DNA of 24,461 bases from SHLJ01 sp041618535 (GCA_041618535.1 JBFKFP010000024.1:1-24461), one strand, 5' to 3'. Shown: positions 8,001 to 15,178, counted from the first letter of the stretch. Notes: generated from the letters alone by a model not told the origin. Translations and numbers: made by a program.

Positions 8001-9016
8001 AGGTCTTCATCCCCGTCAAGGTCAAAATCTGCGAATTTGGTTCCCCACGCCCATCCGGTGTTATCAACATTTCTGATTGCAGCTTCGTCTAAAAATGTGT
8101 TATCCCCCTGGTTAGTGTAAAGGATATTCTTGTCGATGGCTGTGATAAAGAGATCAAAATGTCCATCGTTATTGTAATCCCCGATGGCAACGCCCATATC
8201 ATCTGCCATACTGTTCAGGCCAAATTGAACAGCTTGCTGAGAAAAACTGATGCCGTCTAAATTAATAAAGAGGTCATTAGGCTCATCAAAATCGTTGGTC
8301 ACGTAAATATCGGTTAATCCGTCCTCGTTAAAATCGAACGGGAAAGGCGTGTAGCTGGCAAGGCCACCTGAACCGCCGGCAGCCGATTCAATTGAGACAT
8401 CGGTAAAAGTACCATTGCCATTGTTACGGTATACGGTATTTCCACCACATTCATCCCAATCGGAGATGTAGATATCGAGGTGGCCATCATTATTATAATC
8501 AAACCAGGCGGCCCCGGTATTTCTGCAACTGTTTTCCTCTTCCAATCCGGCGGTTTGAGTGAAGTCGAGAAAACTCCCATTTCCGAGGTTGATAAAAAGT
8601 TGAACCTTGTAGGAATGGGTCATCAAAAGATCAGGGAAGCCGTCATTATTATAGTCACCCCAATAGGCACCATGCTTAAATCCTTCAAGCCCGAAGTACT
8701 CTTCGGCTTCCTGGTTGTCATACAGATTCACAAGGCCAGCTTCCTCAGTGACATCAGTGAATGTCCCATCATCATTATTCCGAAACAGCCTGCTTAGGCT
8801 TTGCAGATCCTGGGGATCGTCCTTGGCCAGTCCGACCACAAAAACATCCAGATCAAAGTCGCCGTCATAGTCGGCAACTGCCACTCCGTTATTACCGCTT
8901 AGGATTCCAAATCCGCTTACGCTCTCAGCTCTCTCAAATACCTGAGCACTTCCGAGGTGGAATAAAAGGAAGAGAAAAGGAAATAAATAAACTTCAAGAA
9001 GGTATTTTCGCCTCAT
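4988..9016 (-). CDS. Secreted FG-GAP/ASPIC-UnbV and vanadium-dependent haloperoxidase fusion with T9SS sorting domain
   Basis: The 1342-residue product begins with a signal peptide (1-24, ending GSA-Q). Residues about 42-415 carry seven FG-GAP/VCBS-type calcium loops of the form DYNNDG or DFDLDG. About 438-505 is an ASPIC/UnbV domain (RDAIGTIVTL, IEWPSGIQE). About 526-547 is a GCTNPESCSYDP/DDGSC module and about 552-630 an Ig/PKD-like segment. Residues 637-1252 form a PAP2/haloperoxidase domain with all three vanadate-site motifs: K1048-x6-R1055-P, S1156-G-H1158, and S1220-R1221-x5-H1227. The C-terminus (1265-1342, from FPNP to GIYIL) is a T9SS type A sorting signal. Family members oxidise halide with hydrogen peroxide outside the cell; the halide is unknown, and a phosphatase-like activity is the alternative. 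I chose the ATG at 9016 over a GTG at 9025 because it gives a cleaner signal peptide. It lies 75 bp after the SDR gene. Confidence 0.9.
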   Translation of the reverse strand: MRRKYLLEVYLFPFLFLLFHLGSAQVFERAESVSGFGILSGNNGVAVADYDGDFDLDVFVVGLAKDDPQDLQSLSRLFRNNDDGTFTDVTEEAGLVNLYDNQEAEEYFGLEGFKHGAYWGDYNNDGFPDLLMTHSYKVQLFINLGNGSFLDFTQTAGLEEENSCRNTGAAWFDYNNDGHLDIYISDWDECGGNTVYRNNGNGTFTDVSIESAAGGSGGLASYTPFPFDFNEDGLTDIYVTNDFDEPNDLFINLDGISFSQQAVQFGLNSMADDMGVAIGDYNNDGHFDLFITAIDKNILYTNQGDNTFLDEAAIRNVDNTGWAWGTKFADFDLDGDEDLFVVNGYEFELRSTEYNVYYRNMNEEGQNTFIEASEEVQLHDLTMSVEAVDFDYDNDGDIDLFVTNTDQPSIFYENKLLNFDQPADLSWFKLDLEGSVSNRDAIGTIVTLTTENRSLKRYYSGVGFLGQSLQPVHFGLNTDEQVVEVQIEWPSGIQETYNALQTNSVYRAVEGQGIELLDVGPSIKIYGCTNPESCSYDPEATVDDGSCTFLPPATISGPSSSGFLSTESYNYPLADGSAANWTVHGGQILSGQGTGSISVKWGLEESGSVRVRENNSECFGLDVELEVSLNVNDADSDKSIARIWNEALLEAIRGDFARPTVHARNLFHSSIAMYDAWAIYDEQARPYLIGNEVNGFSSELVEFTSLEDVESSRKKAMSYAMYRLLSHRFQNSPDAESIQDRLDLIMEQLGYETELATSTLYQFGNPAALGNYIAQTIINFGHQDGSREQTDYDNAYYEPVNPVLAPALAGNPDIIDPNRWQPLSLDSFIDQSGNPVDGTEIPFLSPEWGDVLPFAMSDGDLSELSRDGDTYSVWNNPPEPPYLESTGFEDSSQAYKWGFSLVSVWGSHLSPDDGVMWDISPASIGNINISDFPGTFMNFPDFYDLFEGGDIGTGHAINPVTGMPYEPQIVPRGDYTRVLAEFWADGPDSETPPGHWFTILNYVNDNPQFEKRFAGEGEILDPLEWDVKAYFIMGGAMHDSAISAWSIKGYYDYIRPISAIRYMADKGQSSDQALPNYHPEGIPLVDGYIELVEAGDPLAGFFNQNIGKIKVYTWRGHDYIQNTETDEAGVGWILAENWWPYQRPTFVTPPFAGYVSGHSTYSRAAAEVMTLITGDAFFPGGLGEFTAGKNEFLVFEDGPSVDLVLQWATYRDASDQCSLSRIWGGIHPPADDIPGRRIGEKVGREAFAYAVPYFYSDPPSNPDQPSRVFPNPVIEGEVTITNTSPSEVFYLFDMTGRRIPFSEINYDAQNGYTRLRVPAGTATGIYILNWADRSELLLVNKE

Positions 9017-9091
9017 GGGCCTCACGACAATTTAGCTTTAAATATAATAAAAGATCTATGCTGATAATAGTTAAAAAGAGCAGATAATCGA

Positions 9092-9778
9092 TTAGGGTGT
9101 AGAGCTGGAGACCTGCAATAATTTCCCATTATAGAATTGATTGCCGTGAAGTGCAAAATCTGAAATATAATTAGCCATATCGGCAGCACTTACGGGAGCC
9201 TCATACCCTGGAAAGGCTTCCGCAAGCATTTCGGTCTGGACAGCACCCAAAGCGAGCACATTAAAGCTCGGACCGGTATCCTTGTATTCTTCAGCCAATA
9301 ATTCGGTAAGGGTTATGATAGCTCCCTTACTGGAGGAATAAGCTGCCAGTCCGGGAAACTTCATACTGCCCTGTACGCCGCCCATCGAACTGATCGAAAC
9401 CACATGCCCATCGGTTGACATGAATGGGATAAGGCCGCGTGTAAGCTCTGCCAGGCCAAAGACATTGGTTTGATAAACCGCTATAAAATCATCCATAGTT
9501 GTTTGTGAGAACGGTTTATTTAACAACAGGCCTGCGTTATGGATCAGGATATCAACTTTTGCCCATTTTCCTTCAAGGAAATCCTTCACCCTGTTGTGGT
9601 CCCGGACTGAACCCAGGTCAAATGGCATTGCATGTACAGGATCAAGCTGTAACTCCTCAACAGGTTTGGGGTTCCTGGACAGGGCCAGGATTTTATGCCC
9701 CTGGGAAGCAAATATTTGCACCAACTCAAAGCCTATTCCTCGGCTTGTTCCAGTTATAACAATATTCTTTTTATTCAT
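9092..9778 (-). CDS. SDR family NAD(P)-dependent oxidoreductase
   Basis: This 228-residue classical short-chain dehydrogenase/reductase is slightly shorter than the usual 250. It has the cofactor motif TGTSRGIG (9-16), the structural motif NAG (81-83), a serine pair near 130 and the catalytic pair Y147 and K151 in YSSSK. Arg in the glycine-rich loop (TSRG) favours NADP(H). The substrate cannot be inferred. The start codon lies inside the end of the M28 peptidase gene (8-bp overlap, ATGAATAA), so the two are almost certainly co-transcribed and coupled. The haloperoxidase gene follows on the same strand after 75 bp. The protein is predicted to be cytoplasmic, unlike its two exported neighbours, which argues against a simple shared extracellular pathway. 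Confidence 0.88.
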   Translation of the reverse strand: MNKKNIVITGTSRGIGFELVQIFASQGHKILALSRNPKPVEELQLDPVHAMPFDLGSVRDHNRVKDFLEGKWAKVDILIHNAGLLLNKPFSQTTMDDFIAVYQTNVFGLAELTRGLIPFMSTDGHVVSISSMGGVQGSMKFPGLAAYSSSKGAIITLTELLAEEYKDTGPSFNVLALGAVQTEMLAEAFPGYEAPVSAADMANYISDFALHGNQFYNGKLLQVSSSTP

Positions 9779-10718
9779 CGTTCATCTGTATTTCTTTACT
9801 GGCCGTAACTGTCATTTTTTCTATGGCCGGGGCCAGGTCATCAACAAGGGAAGTAAGGTATTCATAATCCATTAGTGGAGCTTCATCGTCGACATGATGG
9901 TAATAATCAAAATTGGTCAGGTCACAACTTGAGATCGTCTGGCAGGGGACTTCGAAATCAAGATAGAAAGGGTAATTATCCGATCGTTTAAATAGATCAT
10001 ATTTGACCGCCACATCGGAACGGCCTATCAGGTTATCGCCTACATATTCATTTATTTTCAGGGCAAGGTTGGAAAGGTCATAGCCAGAGACAAAAGCCTT
10101 ATAATCCCTGTCCGTCAAAGGAACCCCGACCATTTCAAAATTAACCATGGTGTAGAGATCTAAACCATCTTCTTTCAGTTTTTCAGAGAGATGCTCAGAA
10201 CCAACCAAACCCAATTCCTCTGCGGAAAACAAAGCGAATATAATACTTCGCTTATTGGTTGGATTTAACGCAAAATATTTAGCCAGCAACATGACCGCAG
10301 CTGTCCCGGTGGCATTATCGTTGGCACCATTGGCAATGGAATCGCCGTCCACGGGCCTGGCTCTCCTGCCAATATGGTCGTAATGTGCTCCGATAATGAC
10401 AAATTCGTCCTTAAAAGAGGGATCATTCCCTTCTATCCAACCCACGATATTATAAGAATCTATGTCCTTTACCTTAAACGAGTCCCTGTATTCAGAAAAA
10501 TAAGGCTTGATATTCAGCGATTCAAAATATCTTTCGATAAATAAGGCAGCCTTATGGATCCCTTCCGAGCCATTGTCCCTGCCACCCAATTCATCGGAAG
10601 CCAAATAAGAAACTATGGTCCTTGCATCCGGGGTAATTATTTCCGTTCGGGAGGAAAACCCAGGCAACATACATGCCGAAATAAATGCGACGACTATGTA
10701 TAGGGGGAGGTATCTCAT
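9771..10718 (-). CDS. M28 family metallopeptidase, predicted lipoprotein
   Basis: This 315-residue zinc aminopeptidase-type protein starts with a hydrophobic leader ending in a lipobox-like ISAC (C16), so it is probably an exported lipoprotein. M28 di-zinc motifs are in order: GAHYDH (H112), GANDNATG (D134), AEELGLVGS (catalytic and metal Glu, 167-168), NFEMVG (E195) and YYHHVDD (H274/H275). E195 sits where most M28 enzymes have the metal ligand Asp (the DMxG motif). It would remove N-terminal residues from peptides outside the cytoplasm; substrate preference is not visible. It is the first gene of the run M28-SDR-haloperoxidase and divergent from the DUF4242-AraC regulator across 154 bp, so that regulator might control it; this is inference only. 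Confidence 0.87.
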   Translation of the reverse strand: MRYLPLYIVVAFISACMLPGFSSRTEIITPDARTIVSYLASDELGGRDNGSEGIHKAALFIERYFESLNIKPYFSEYRDSFKVKDIDSYNIVGWIEGNDPSFKDEFVIIGAHYDHIGRRARPVDGDSIANGANDNATGTAAVMLLAKYFALNPTNKRSIIFALFSAEELGLVGSEHLSEKLKEDGLDLYTMVNFEMVGVPLTDRDYKAFVSGYDLSNLALKINEYVGDNLIGRSDVAVKYDLFKRSDNYPFYLDFEVPCQTISSCDLTNFDYYHHVDDEAPLMDYEYLTSLVDDLAPAIEKMTVTASKEIQMNDE

Positions 10719-10872
10719 CCTTTTGAAATTTGGCTAAAGATAGCAAATACAAAATTTAATTGACCGGCGAAAAAGGCGCATGTTTTTTTGTTGAAAACAC
10801 CCAGTGTTTATTCAAATCAAAAAACTGGAATTTTATCTCAAAATTCTGTAAATTGAAAGGAAATCCAGTATT

Positions 10873-11976
10873 ATGCCCATTTTCATGGACCGTCATAATT
10901 TGCCCGGGGTGACTCTCCGGGACGCGGCTGAAGCTCATCATAAAGACGTTGAGCTTCAAGATGATTTTCAGTGCAAGGCCGTGACCTATTGGGTTGACGA
11001 GCAAAGAGGCAATGCTTTCTGCCTGATAGAAGCGCCAAATGAGCAGGCCGTCAGGGACCTACATAATAAGGCACATGGTTTGATCCCTCACGAAATCATT
11101 GAAGTTGACAGCAATATGGTAAAGGCTTTTTTAGGCCGTATCCAGGATCCCTATGCTGATGAAAGTATGGACTTAAGCGATATGTTTGATTCGGCATATA
11201 GGGCCATCATGGTGATCGAGTCAAGCAATTTTCTCAACCGTGTTGAATCTAACCAGTTCACTCTTTTCAATCAGAAGTTTCACTCCAGCGTTAACAAATC
11301 GATCCAGAAATTCAAGGGTCGGGTTATCCTTTTAAACAATAATAGTTATTTAGTCAGTTTTAAGTCTGTAACCAATGCGGTTATGTGTGCTTTGAAAATT
11401 CAGAATAACTTTAAATATATAACCCCTAATTTCGATTCATATCTAAGGCGGTTGAAGATCGGGCTCAGTATTGGCCCTCCGGTGACCGATAAAGCTGAAT
11501 TGTTCAAAGATACGATCAATCTCTCCACCTTCATGTGTGAGGTTGTAAAGGAACAAATAGTGTTGTCTTCCGAAATTAAGTCGGTTTACGATCAGGAAAA
11601 CCATAATGCTTTTTTAGAAAGAGAGGGGATCCGTGTCCTAAAACCAAAGGAAGAACGTTTTCTGATGAAACTGATGGACTATATCAATACCCAATGGAAT
11701 AATCCGGAACTTTCAAACGAAGATCTATGCAAAAACATGGGATACAGCAGATCACAGGTTTACCGCAAGATCATAAAGCTCACAGGTATGTCTCCAAATA
11801 TGTTTATCAGGGACTTCAGGTTGCATAAGGCCATCAAATTACTCTATGATCAAAAAGGAAATATCTCGGAAGTTGCCTTTGAATCGGGCTTTAACAGCCC
11901 CGCCTATTTCAGTAAATGTTTCTCTGAAAAATATGGGATACTACCGTCCAAATATGTTCAGCAACACGCTTTTTGA
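10873..11976 (+). CDS. Three-domain regulator: DUF4242, degenerate cyclase-like domain, AraC-type HTH
   Basis: The 367-residue protein has no signal peptide. Residues 1-92 match the DUF4242 family (SCO4226-like, ferredoxin-fold; SCO4226 is reported to bind nickel): MPIFMDRH, EAHHKD, FCLIEAP, NKAHG. Residues about 108-240 follow the order of a class III nucleotide cyclase homology domain (AIMVIESSNF, VSFKSVTNAVMCALKIQ, LKIGLSIGPP, DTINLSTFMCEV, IVLSSEIK). The two metal-binding Asp positions seem to be replaced by Glu and Asn, so it is probably not a working cyclase. Residues about 265-365 are an AraC/XylS DNA-binding domain (LSNEDLCKNMGYSRSQVYRK; VAFESGFNSPAYFSKCF). It is probably a metal- or ligand-responsive transcription factor. 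A DUF4242 lipoprotein gene lies 116 bp downstream and an M28 gene is divergent. The HTH is certain, DUF4242 strong, the cyclase-like domain moderate. Confidence 0.83.
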   Translation: MPIFMDRHNLPGVTLRDAAEAHHKDVELQDDFQCKAVTYWVDEQRGNAFCLIEAPNEQAVRDLHNKAHGLIPHEIIEVDSNMVKAFLGRIQDPYADESMDLSDMFDSAYRAIMVIESSNFLNRVESNQFTLFNQKFHSSVNKSIQKFKGRVILLNNNSYLVSFKSVTNAVMCALKIQNNFKYITPNFDSYLRRLKIGLSIGPPVTDKAELFKDTINLSTFMCEVVKEQIVLSSEIKSVYDQENHNAFLEREGIRVLKPKEERFLMKLMDYINTQWNNPELSNEDLCKNMGYSRSQVYRKIIKLTGMSPNMFIRDFRLHKAIKLLYDQKGNISEVAFESGFNSPAYFSKCFSEKYGILPSKYVQQHAF

Positions 11977-11995
11977 GCCATTTTTTCAAAAATGA

Positions 11996-12017
11996 ATCAA
12001 ATGTATAGTCATTTGAT
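11996..12017. promoter_or_regulatory. Perfect 8-bp palindrome, candidate operator
   Basis: ATCAAATG and CATTTGAT flank a 6-bp spacer (TATAGT). The element sits 19 bp after the regulator's stop codon and about 75 bp before the DUF4242 lipoprotein start. No T-run follows, so it is a poor terminator. The position suits an operator or a processing hairpin for the downstream gene. Binding by the upstream AraC-type protein is a guess. Confidence 0.35.
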
Positions 12018-12092
12018 CTGTTTGTAGAAGTCACCGCAATTAACCGGGATTAGTTTTATCTCATAAATCAATTCAATTTAAAACCTGATATT

Positions 12093-12476
12093 ATGAGAAC
12101 AACTCCAATCATGTTTATCGTTTTTGCCCTGACCTTATTTAATTGTTCCGAAAAAGATGCCTCTTATGCTGACAAGCTCAATGCTGAAATCATCAATGAG
12201 CACCAAATGTTCGTTATCGAGAGGCAGATCCCGAATGCCGGTTCGCTTACCGATGAGGAACTTAAAGCTATTTCACTTTCCTCTTGTGATATTATCGATC
12301 AGATAGGGAAAGATAAGCTAAGCTGGCTGCATTCCTATGTCACTGCCAATAAGGTTTACTGTGTGTATACGGCCCGTGATGAAAATTATATAAGGCAGCA
12401 TGCCGAGAAGGGAGGCTTCCCCGCTAATTCGATCGCTACGGTAGCTACGGTAATCGGCCCGTTATCTTCGGAATAA
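12093..12476 (+). CDS. DUF4242 domain lipoprotein
   Basis: This 127-residue protein has a short hydrophobic leader (7-16) and LFNC at 15-18, giving a relaxed Bacteroidota lipobox with C18 as the lipidated residue. The following SEKD places acidic and charged residues right after the Cys, a pattern linked to surface export of flavobacterial lipoproteins. Residues about 38-125 form a complete DUF4242 domain of the second common subtype: FVIERQIPNAG, LTDEELKAIS, WLHSYV, YCVYTA, QHAEKGGFP. The family includes nickel-binding SCO4226; here His80, Cys90 and His103 are the most obvious possible ligands, but ligation is not shown. It follows the DUF4242-AraC regulator in the same direction, and a strong terminator follows it. 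Function is unknown; family assignment is confident. Confidence 0.8.
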   Translation: MRTTPIMFIVFALTLFNCSEKDASYADKLNAEIINEHQMFVIERQIPNAGSLTDEELKAISLSSCDIIDQIGKDKLSWLHSYVTANKVYCVYTARDENYIRQHAEKGGFPANSIATVATVIGPLSSE

Positions 12477-12482
12477 ATTAAA

Positions 12483-12511
12483 AAAACCCATTTCAATTTG
12501 AAATGGGTTTT
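12483..12511. terminator. Bidirectional intrinsic terminator
   Basis: A 12-bp perfect stem (AAAACCCATTTC / GAAATGGGTTTT) with a 5-nt loop is flanked by A-rich sequence on the left and T-rich sequence on the right. It therefore works in both directions, ending the DUF4242 lipoprotein transcript (stop at 12476) and the pdhA-pdhC transcript (stop at 12529). Confidence 0.85.
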
Positions 12512-12528
12512 CTGTTTGTTTTTATTGC

Positions 12529-14148
12529 TTATACCAGCATGGTCACCGGATTTTCAATGAAACCTTTCAGGGTTTCAAGGAATTTAGCACCTGTTACCCC
12601 ATCCACGGTCCTGTGATCACAGGCCATGGTTAATTTCATCGTATTTCCAATTACGATCTGCCCGTTTTTAACAACTGGTTTTTGAACAATTGTACCCACC
12701 GAGAGAATCGCAGAGTTGGGCTGGTTTATTATAGAAGTAAAGGTTTCAATGCCAAACATGCCTAGGTTGGAGATGGTAAAGGTGCTTCCTTCCATTTCCT
12801 GTGGAGTCAACTTCTTATCCCTTGCTTTCACCGCATATTCCTTAACAGCAGCGTTTATTTGCTGAAGACTCTGTTCATTAGCAAAACGAAGAACAGGAAC
12901 CACAAGTCCGTCTTCAACGGCTACTGCCACTCCTATATGCACATGATTATTCAACTGCATGCGGTCGTCATACCATCTTGAATTCACCTGAGGATGTTGC
13001 CTCAAGGCGAGGGCACAGGCTTTAACAACCATATCGTTAAATGAAATCTTAGTGTCGGGAATCGTATTGAACTGCTCCCTGAATGCAATCGCGTTGTCCA
13101 TGTTAAACTCAACACCGAGATAGTAATGCGGGGCCGTGAACTTTGATTCCGCCAGACGGCGCGCTATGGTTTTGCGCATTTGGGAATGTTTGATCTCGTC
13201 CCAGTCTTCCTGTCCGGAGGGCACAAATTTAGCGACCTGGGCTGTTGAAGACACAGCCGCAGGATTAAAGTTTTCTATATCGCGTTTGATTATGCGTCCA
13301 TTTTCACCAGTTCCACTCACCTGGGCGAGGTTTATACCTCTGTCTTCTGCCATTTTACGCGCAAGTGGAGAGGCAAACAGCCTGCCATTGGATTGCACAG
13401 CGGCCTGTTGACCAACCGCAGTTGCAGGCGCGGCCGGCCTTGATTCAGCAGGCTTAGGCGCTTCCGCCTTTTCCTGTGTTTTTACTTTTGGTTTTTCAGA
13501 TTCTGAACCAGCTGGTTTGAACGACTTAGCTAAACCTTCCACATCGGTTCCTTCCGGGCCGATGATAGCCAGGAGTGAATCCACCTTTGCAGATTCGCCT
13601 TCATTTAGTCCAACATGCAGCAAGGTCCCGGACTGGAAAGATTCAAACTCCATAGTCGCCTTATCGGTCTCGATTTCAGCAAGAATATCACCTTCTTCAA
13701 CCTGGTCTCCTACTTTTTTAAGCCAGCTGGCCACTGTACCCTCTTCCATGGTATCGCTAAGCCGGGGCATTGTTACTATAGTAACGTCGTCAGGAATTTC
13801 AGAAGATCCTTCCTGGGGTTCTTCTTTGGTTTCCTCTGCTTTTTCTTCTTTTTCAGAAGATGCTGAAGCCGAGGTTGATGAACCGTTTATCAATTCGGAA
13901 ATATCTTCACCCTCCTCCCCGATTATCGCAAGGAGTTCATCGACCTTGGTAGTCTCACCTTCCTGTACACCAATATGGAGCAGGGTTCCTTCATAGAAGG
14001 ACTCAAATTCCATTGTGGCTTTATCGGTTTCTATCTCAGCCAGGATATCGCCCTCCTCAACTTTGTCACCTACTTTTTTTAGCCATGACGCTACCGTACC
14101 TTCCTCCATGGTATCGCTTAGTCTTGGCATATTTATGACCTCTGCCAT
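12529..14148 (-). CDS. pdhC: Pyruvate dehydrogenase complex E2, dihydrolipoamide acetyltransferase
   Basis: The 539-residue E2 core subunit transfers acetyl groups from lipoyl arms to CoA. It has two N-terminal lipoyl domains (about 3-80 and 123-200) with lipoylated lysines in ETDKATMEFES (K43 and K163). An acidic linker joins the two domains and an Ala/Pro-rich one follows the second. A peripheral subunit-binding domain spans about 256-292 (FASPLARKMAEDRG, GENGRIIKRD). The acetyltransferase domain spans about 315-539, with catalytic H512 and D516 in DHRTVDG. The lipoyl domains are almost identical in protein sequence for 45 residues. It starts 3 bp after pdhA stops, so the two form an operon. 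E1 beta and E3 genes are not in the window, as is common in Flavobacteria. Confidence 0.96.
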   Translation of the reverse strand: MAEVINMPRLSDTMEEGTVASWLKKVGDKVEEGDILAEIETDKATMEFESFYEGTLLHIGVQEGETTKVDELLAIIGEEGEDISELINGSSTSASASSEKEEKAEETKEEPQEGSSEIPDDVTIVTMPRLSDTMEEGTVASWLKKVGDQVEEGDILAEIETDKATMEFESFQSGTLLHVGLNEGESAKVDSLLAIIGPEGTDVEGLAKSFKPAGSESEKPKVKTQEKAEAPKPAESRPAAPATAVGQQAAVQSNGRLFASPLARKMAEDRGINLAQVSGTGENGRIIKRDIENFNPAAVSSTAQVAKFVPSGQEDWDEIKHSQMRKTIARRLAESKFTAPHYYLGVEFNMDNAIAFREQFNTIPDTKISFNDMVVKACALALRQHPQVNSRWYDDRMQLNNHVHIGVAVAVEDGLVVPVLRFANEQSLQQINAAVKEYAVKARDKKLTPQEMEGSTFTISNLGMFGIETFTSIINQPNSAILSVGTIVQKPVVKNGQIVIGNTMKLTMACDHRTVDGVTGAKFLETLKGFIENPVTMLV

Positions 14149-14151
14149 GTC

Positions 14152-15150
14152 TTACAATTTATGTTTAAGAAATGGATAATCTTCCTGCTCGTATACCGCG
14201 TCGTACATGACGTTCAGTTCCGGGAATGGTGATTCTTCAGCGAATTTCTCACATTCGGCCACCTTATCCTTTACCCGTTTGTCTATTTTCTTAATGTCCT
14301 CTTCGGAAGCGTACTTCTTCTCCAGGATGGTATCCTTCACCTGAGTTATCGGGTCTATTTTCTTATATTCCTCTACCTCCTCCTTTGTCCTGTAGTGCTG
14401 GGCATCACTCATTGAATGCCCGCGGTAACGATAGGTCTTCATCTCTAAGAAGGTTGGCCCTCCGCCTTTTCTGGCTCTTTTGATTGCTTCGTCAACGGCC
14501 TCGGCAACTTTTATCGGGTTCATCCCGTCTACAGGGCCGCATGGCATTTCATAGCCTTGGCCTAATTTCCAGATATCGGTATGGCTGGCGGTACGGGCCA
14601 CCGAGGTCCCCATCGCATAACCATTATTTTCACATATAAAGATAACAGGGAGTTCCCACAGCATAGCGAGGTTGAAGGTTTCATGTAATGATCCCTGCCT
14701 GGCGGCACCATCACCAAAGAAACAAAGGGTTACCGCGTCACTTCCGTGGTATTTATCACCAAAAGCGATTCCGGCTCCTAAAGGAATCTGGCCGCCAACA
14801 ATTCCGTGTCCGCCATAAAACCTGTATTCTTTTGAAAAGATATGCATAGATCCACCCAGGCCCTGCGAGGTTCCGGTGGCCTTACCGAATAATTCTGCCA
14901 TTACCCTTCTGGGGTCCTCTCCCATACCGATAGGCTGAACATGGTTCCTGTAGGCAGTGATCATCTTATCCTTACTGAGATCCATGGCGTGCAGGCAACC
15001 TGCCAGCACCGCTTCCTGTCCATTGTAAAGGTGCAGGAATCCGCGTACCTTTTGTTGAATATATACAGAGGCTAGTTTGTCCTCGAATTTTCTCCAGAAC
15101 AACATATCCTCATACCAATTCAGATATGTTTCCTTCGTTACTTTTCGCAT
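14152..15150 (-). CDS. pdhA: Pyruvate dehydrogenase E1 component subunit alpha
   Basis: The 332-residue thiamine-diphosphate enzyme subunit decarboxylates pyruvate and loads the acetyl group on E2 together with a separately encoded beta subunit. The ThDP/Mg motif runs from GDGAARQG (146-153) to ENN (174-176). The conserved loop YRYRGHSMSDAQHYR is near 240-254. The ATG at 15150 (MRKVTKETYLNWYEDM) matches the usual flavobacterial N-terminus. An in-frame ATG at 15192 would add 14 unrelated residues and lies upstream of a perfect TAnnTTTG promoter box (15179-15186), so it is rejected. Operon with pdhC. Assignment is firm. Confidence 0.95.
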   Translation of the reverse strand: MRKVTKETYLNWYEDMLFWRKFEDKLASVYIQQKVRGFLHLYNGQEAVLAGCLHAMDLSKDKMITAYRNHVQPIGMGEDPRRVMAELFGKATGTSQGLGGSMHIFSKEYRFYGGHGIVGGQIPLGAGIAFGDKYHGSDAVTLCFFGDGAARQGSLHETFNLAMLWELPVIFICENNGYAMGTSVARTASHTDIWKLGQGYEMPCGPVDGMNPIKVAEAVDEAIKRARKGGGPTFLEMKTYRYRGHSMSDAQHYRTKEEVEEYKKIDPITQVKDTILEKKYASEEDIKKIDKRVKDKVAECEKFAEESPFPELNVMYDAVYEQEDYPFLKHKL

Positions 15151-15178
15151 AAGATTTTGGTCTATTATGAACGAATCA

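Noticed and set aside
7279..8797. Several plus-strand open frames opposite the FG-GAP repeats
   Set aside because: Repeated Asp/Asn codons give Ile/Val/Leu-rich antisense frames; they have no independent start signals.
9017..9025. GTG start for the haloperoxidase protein
   Set aside because: The ATG three codons downstream gives a standard signal peptide, and GTG adds only RP-type residues.
13517..13996. A 159-codon open frame on the plus strand opposite pdhC
   Set aside because: It is Ser/Pro-rich antisense translation of the conserved lipoyl domains, with no family resemblance and no initiation context.
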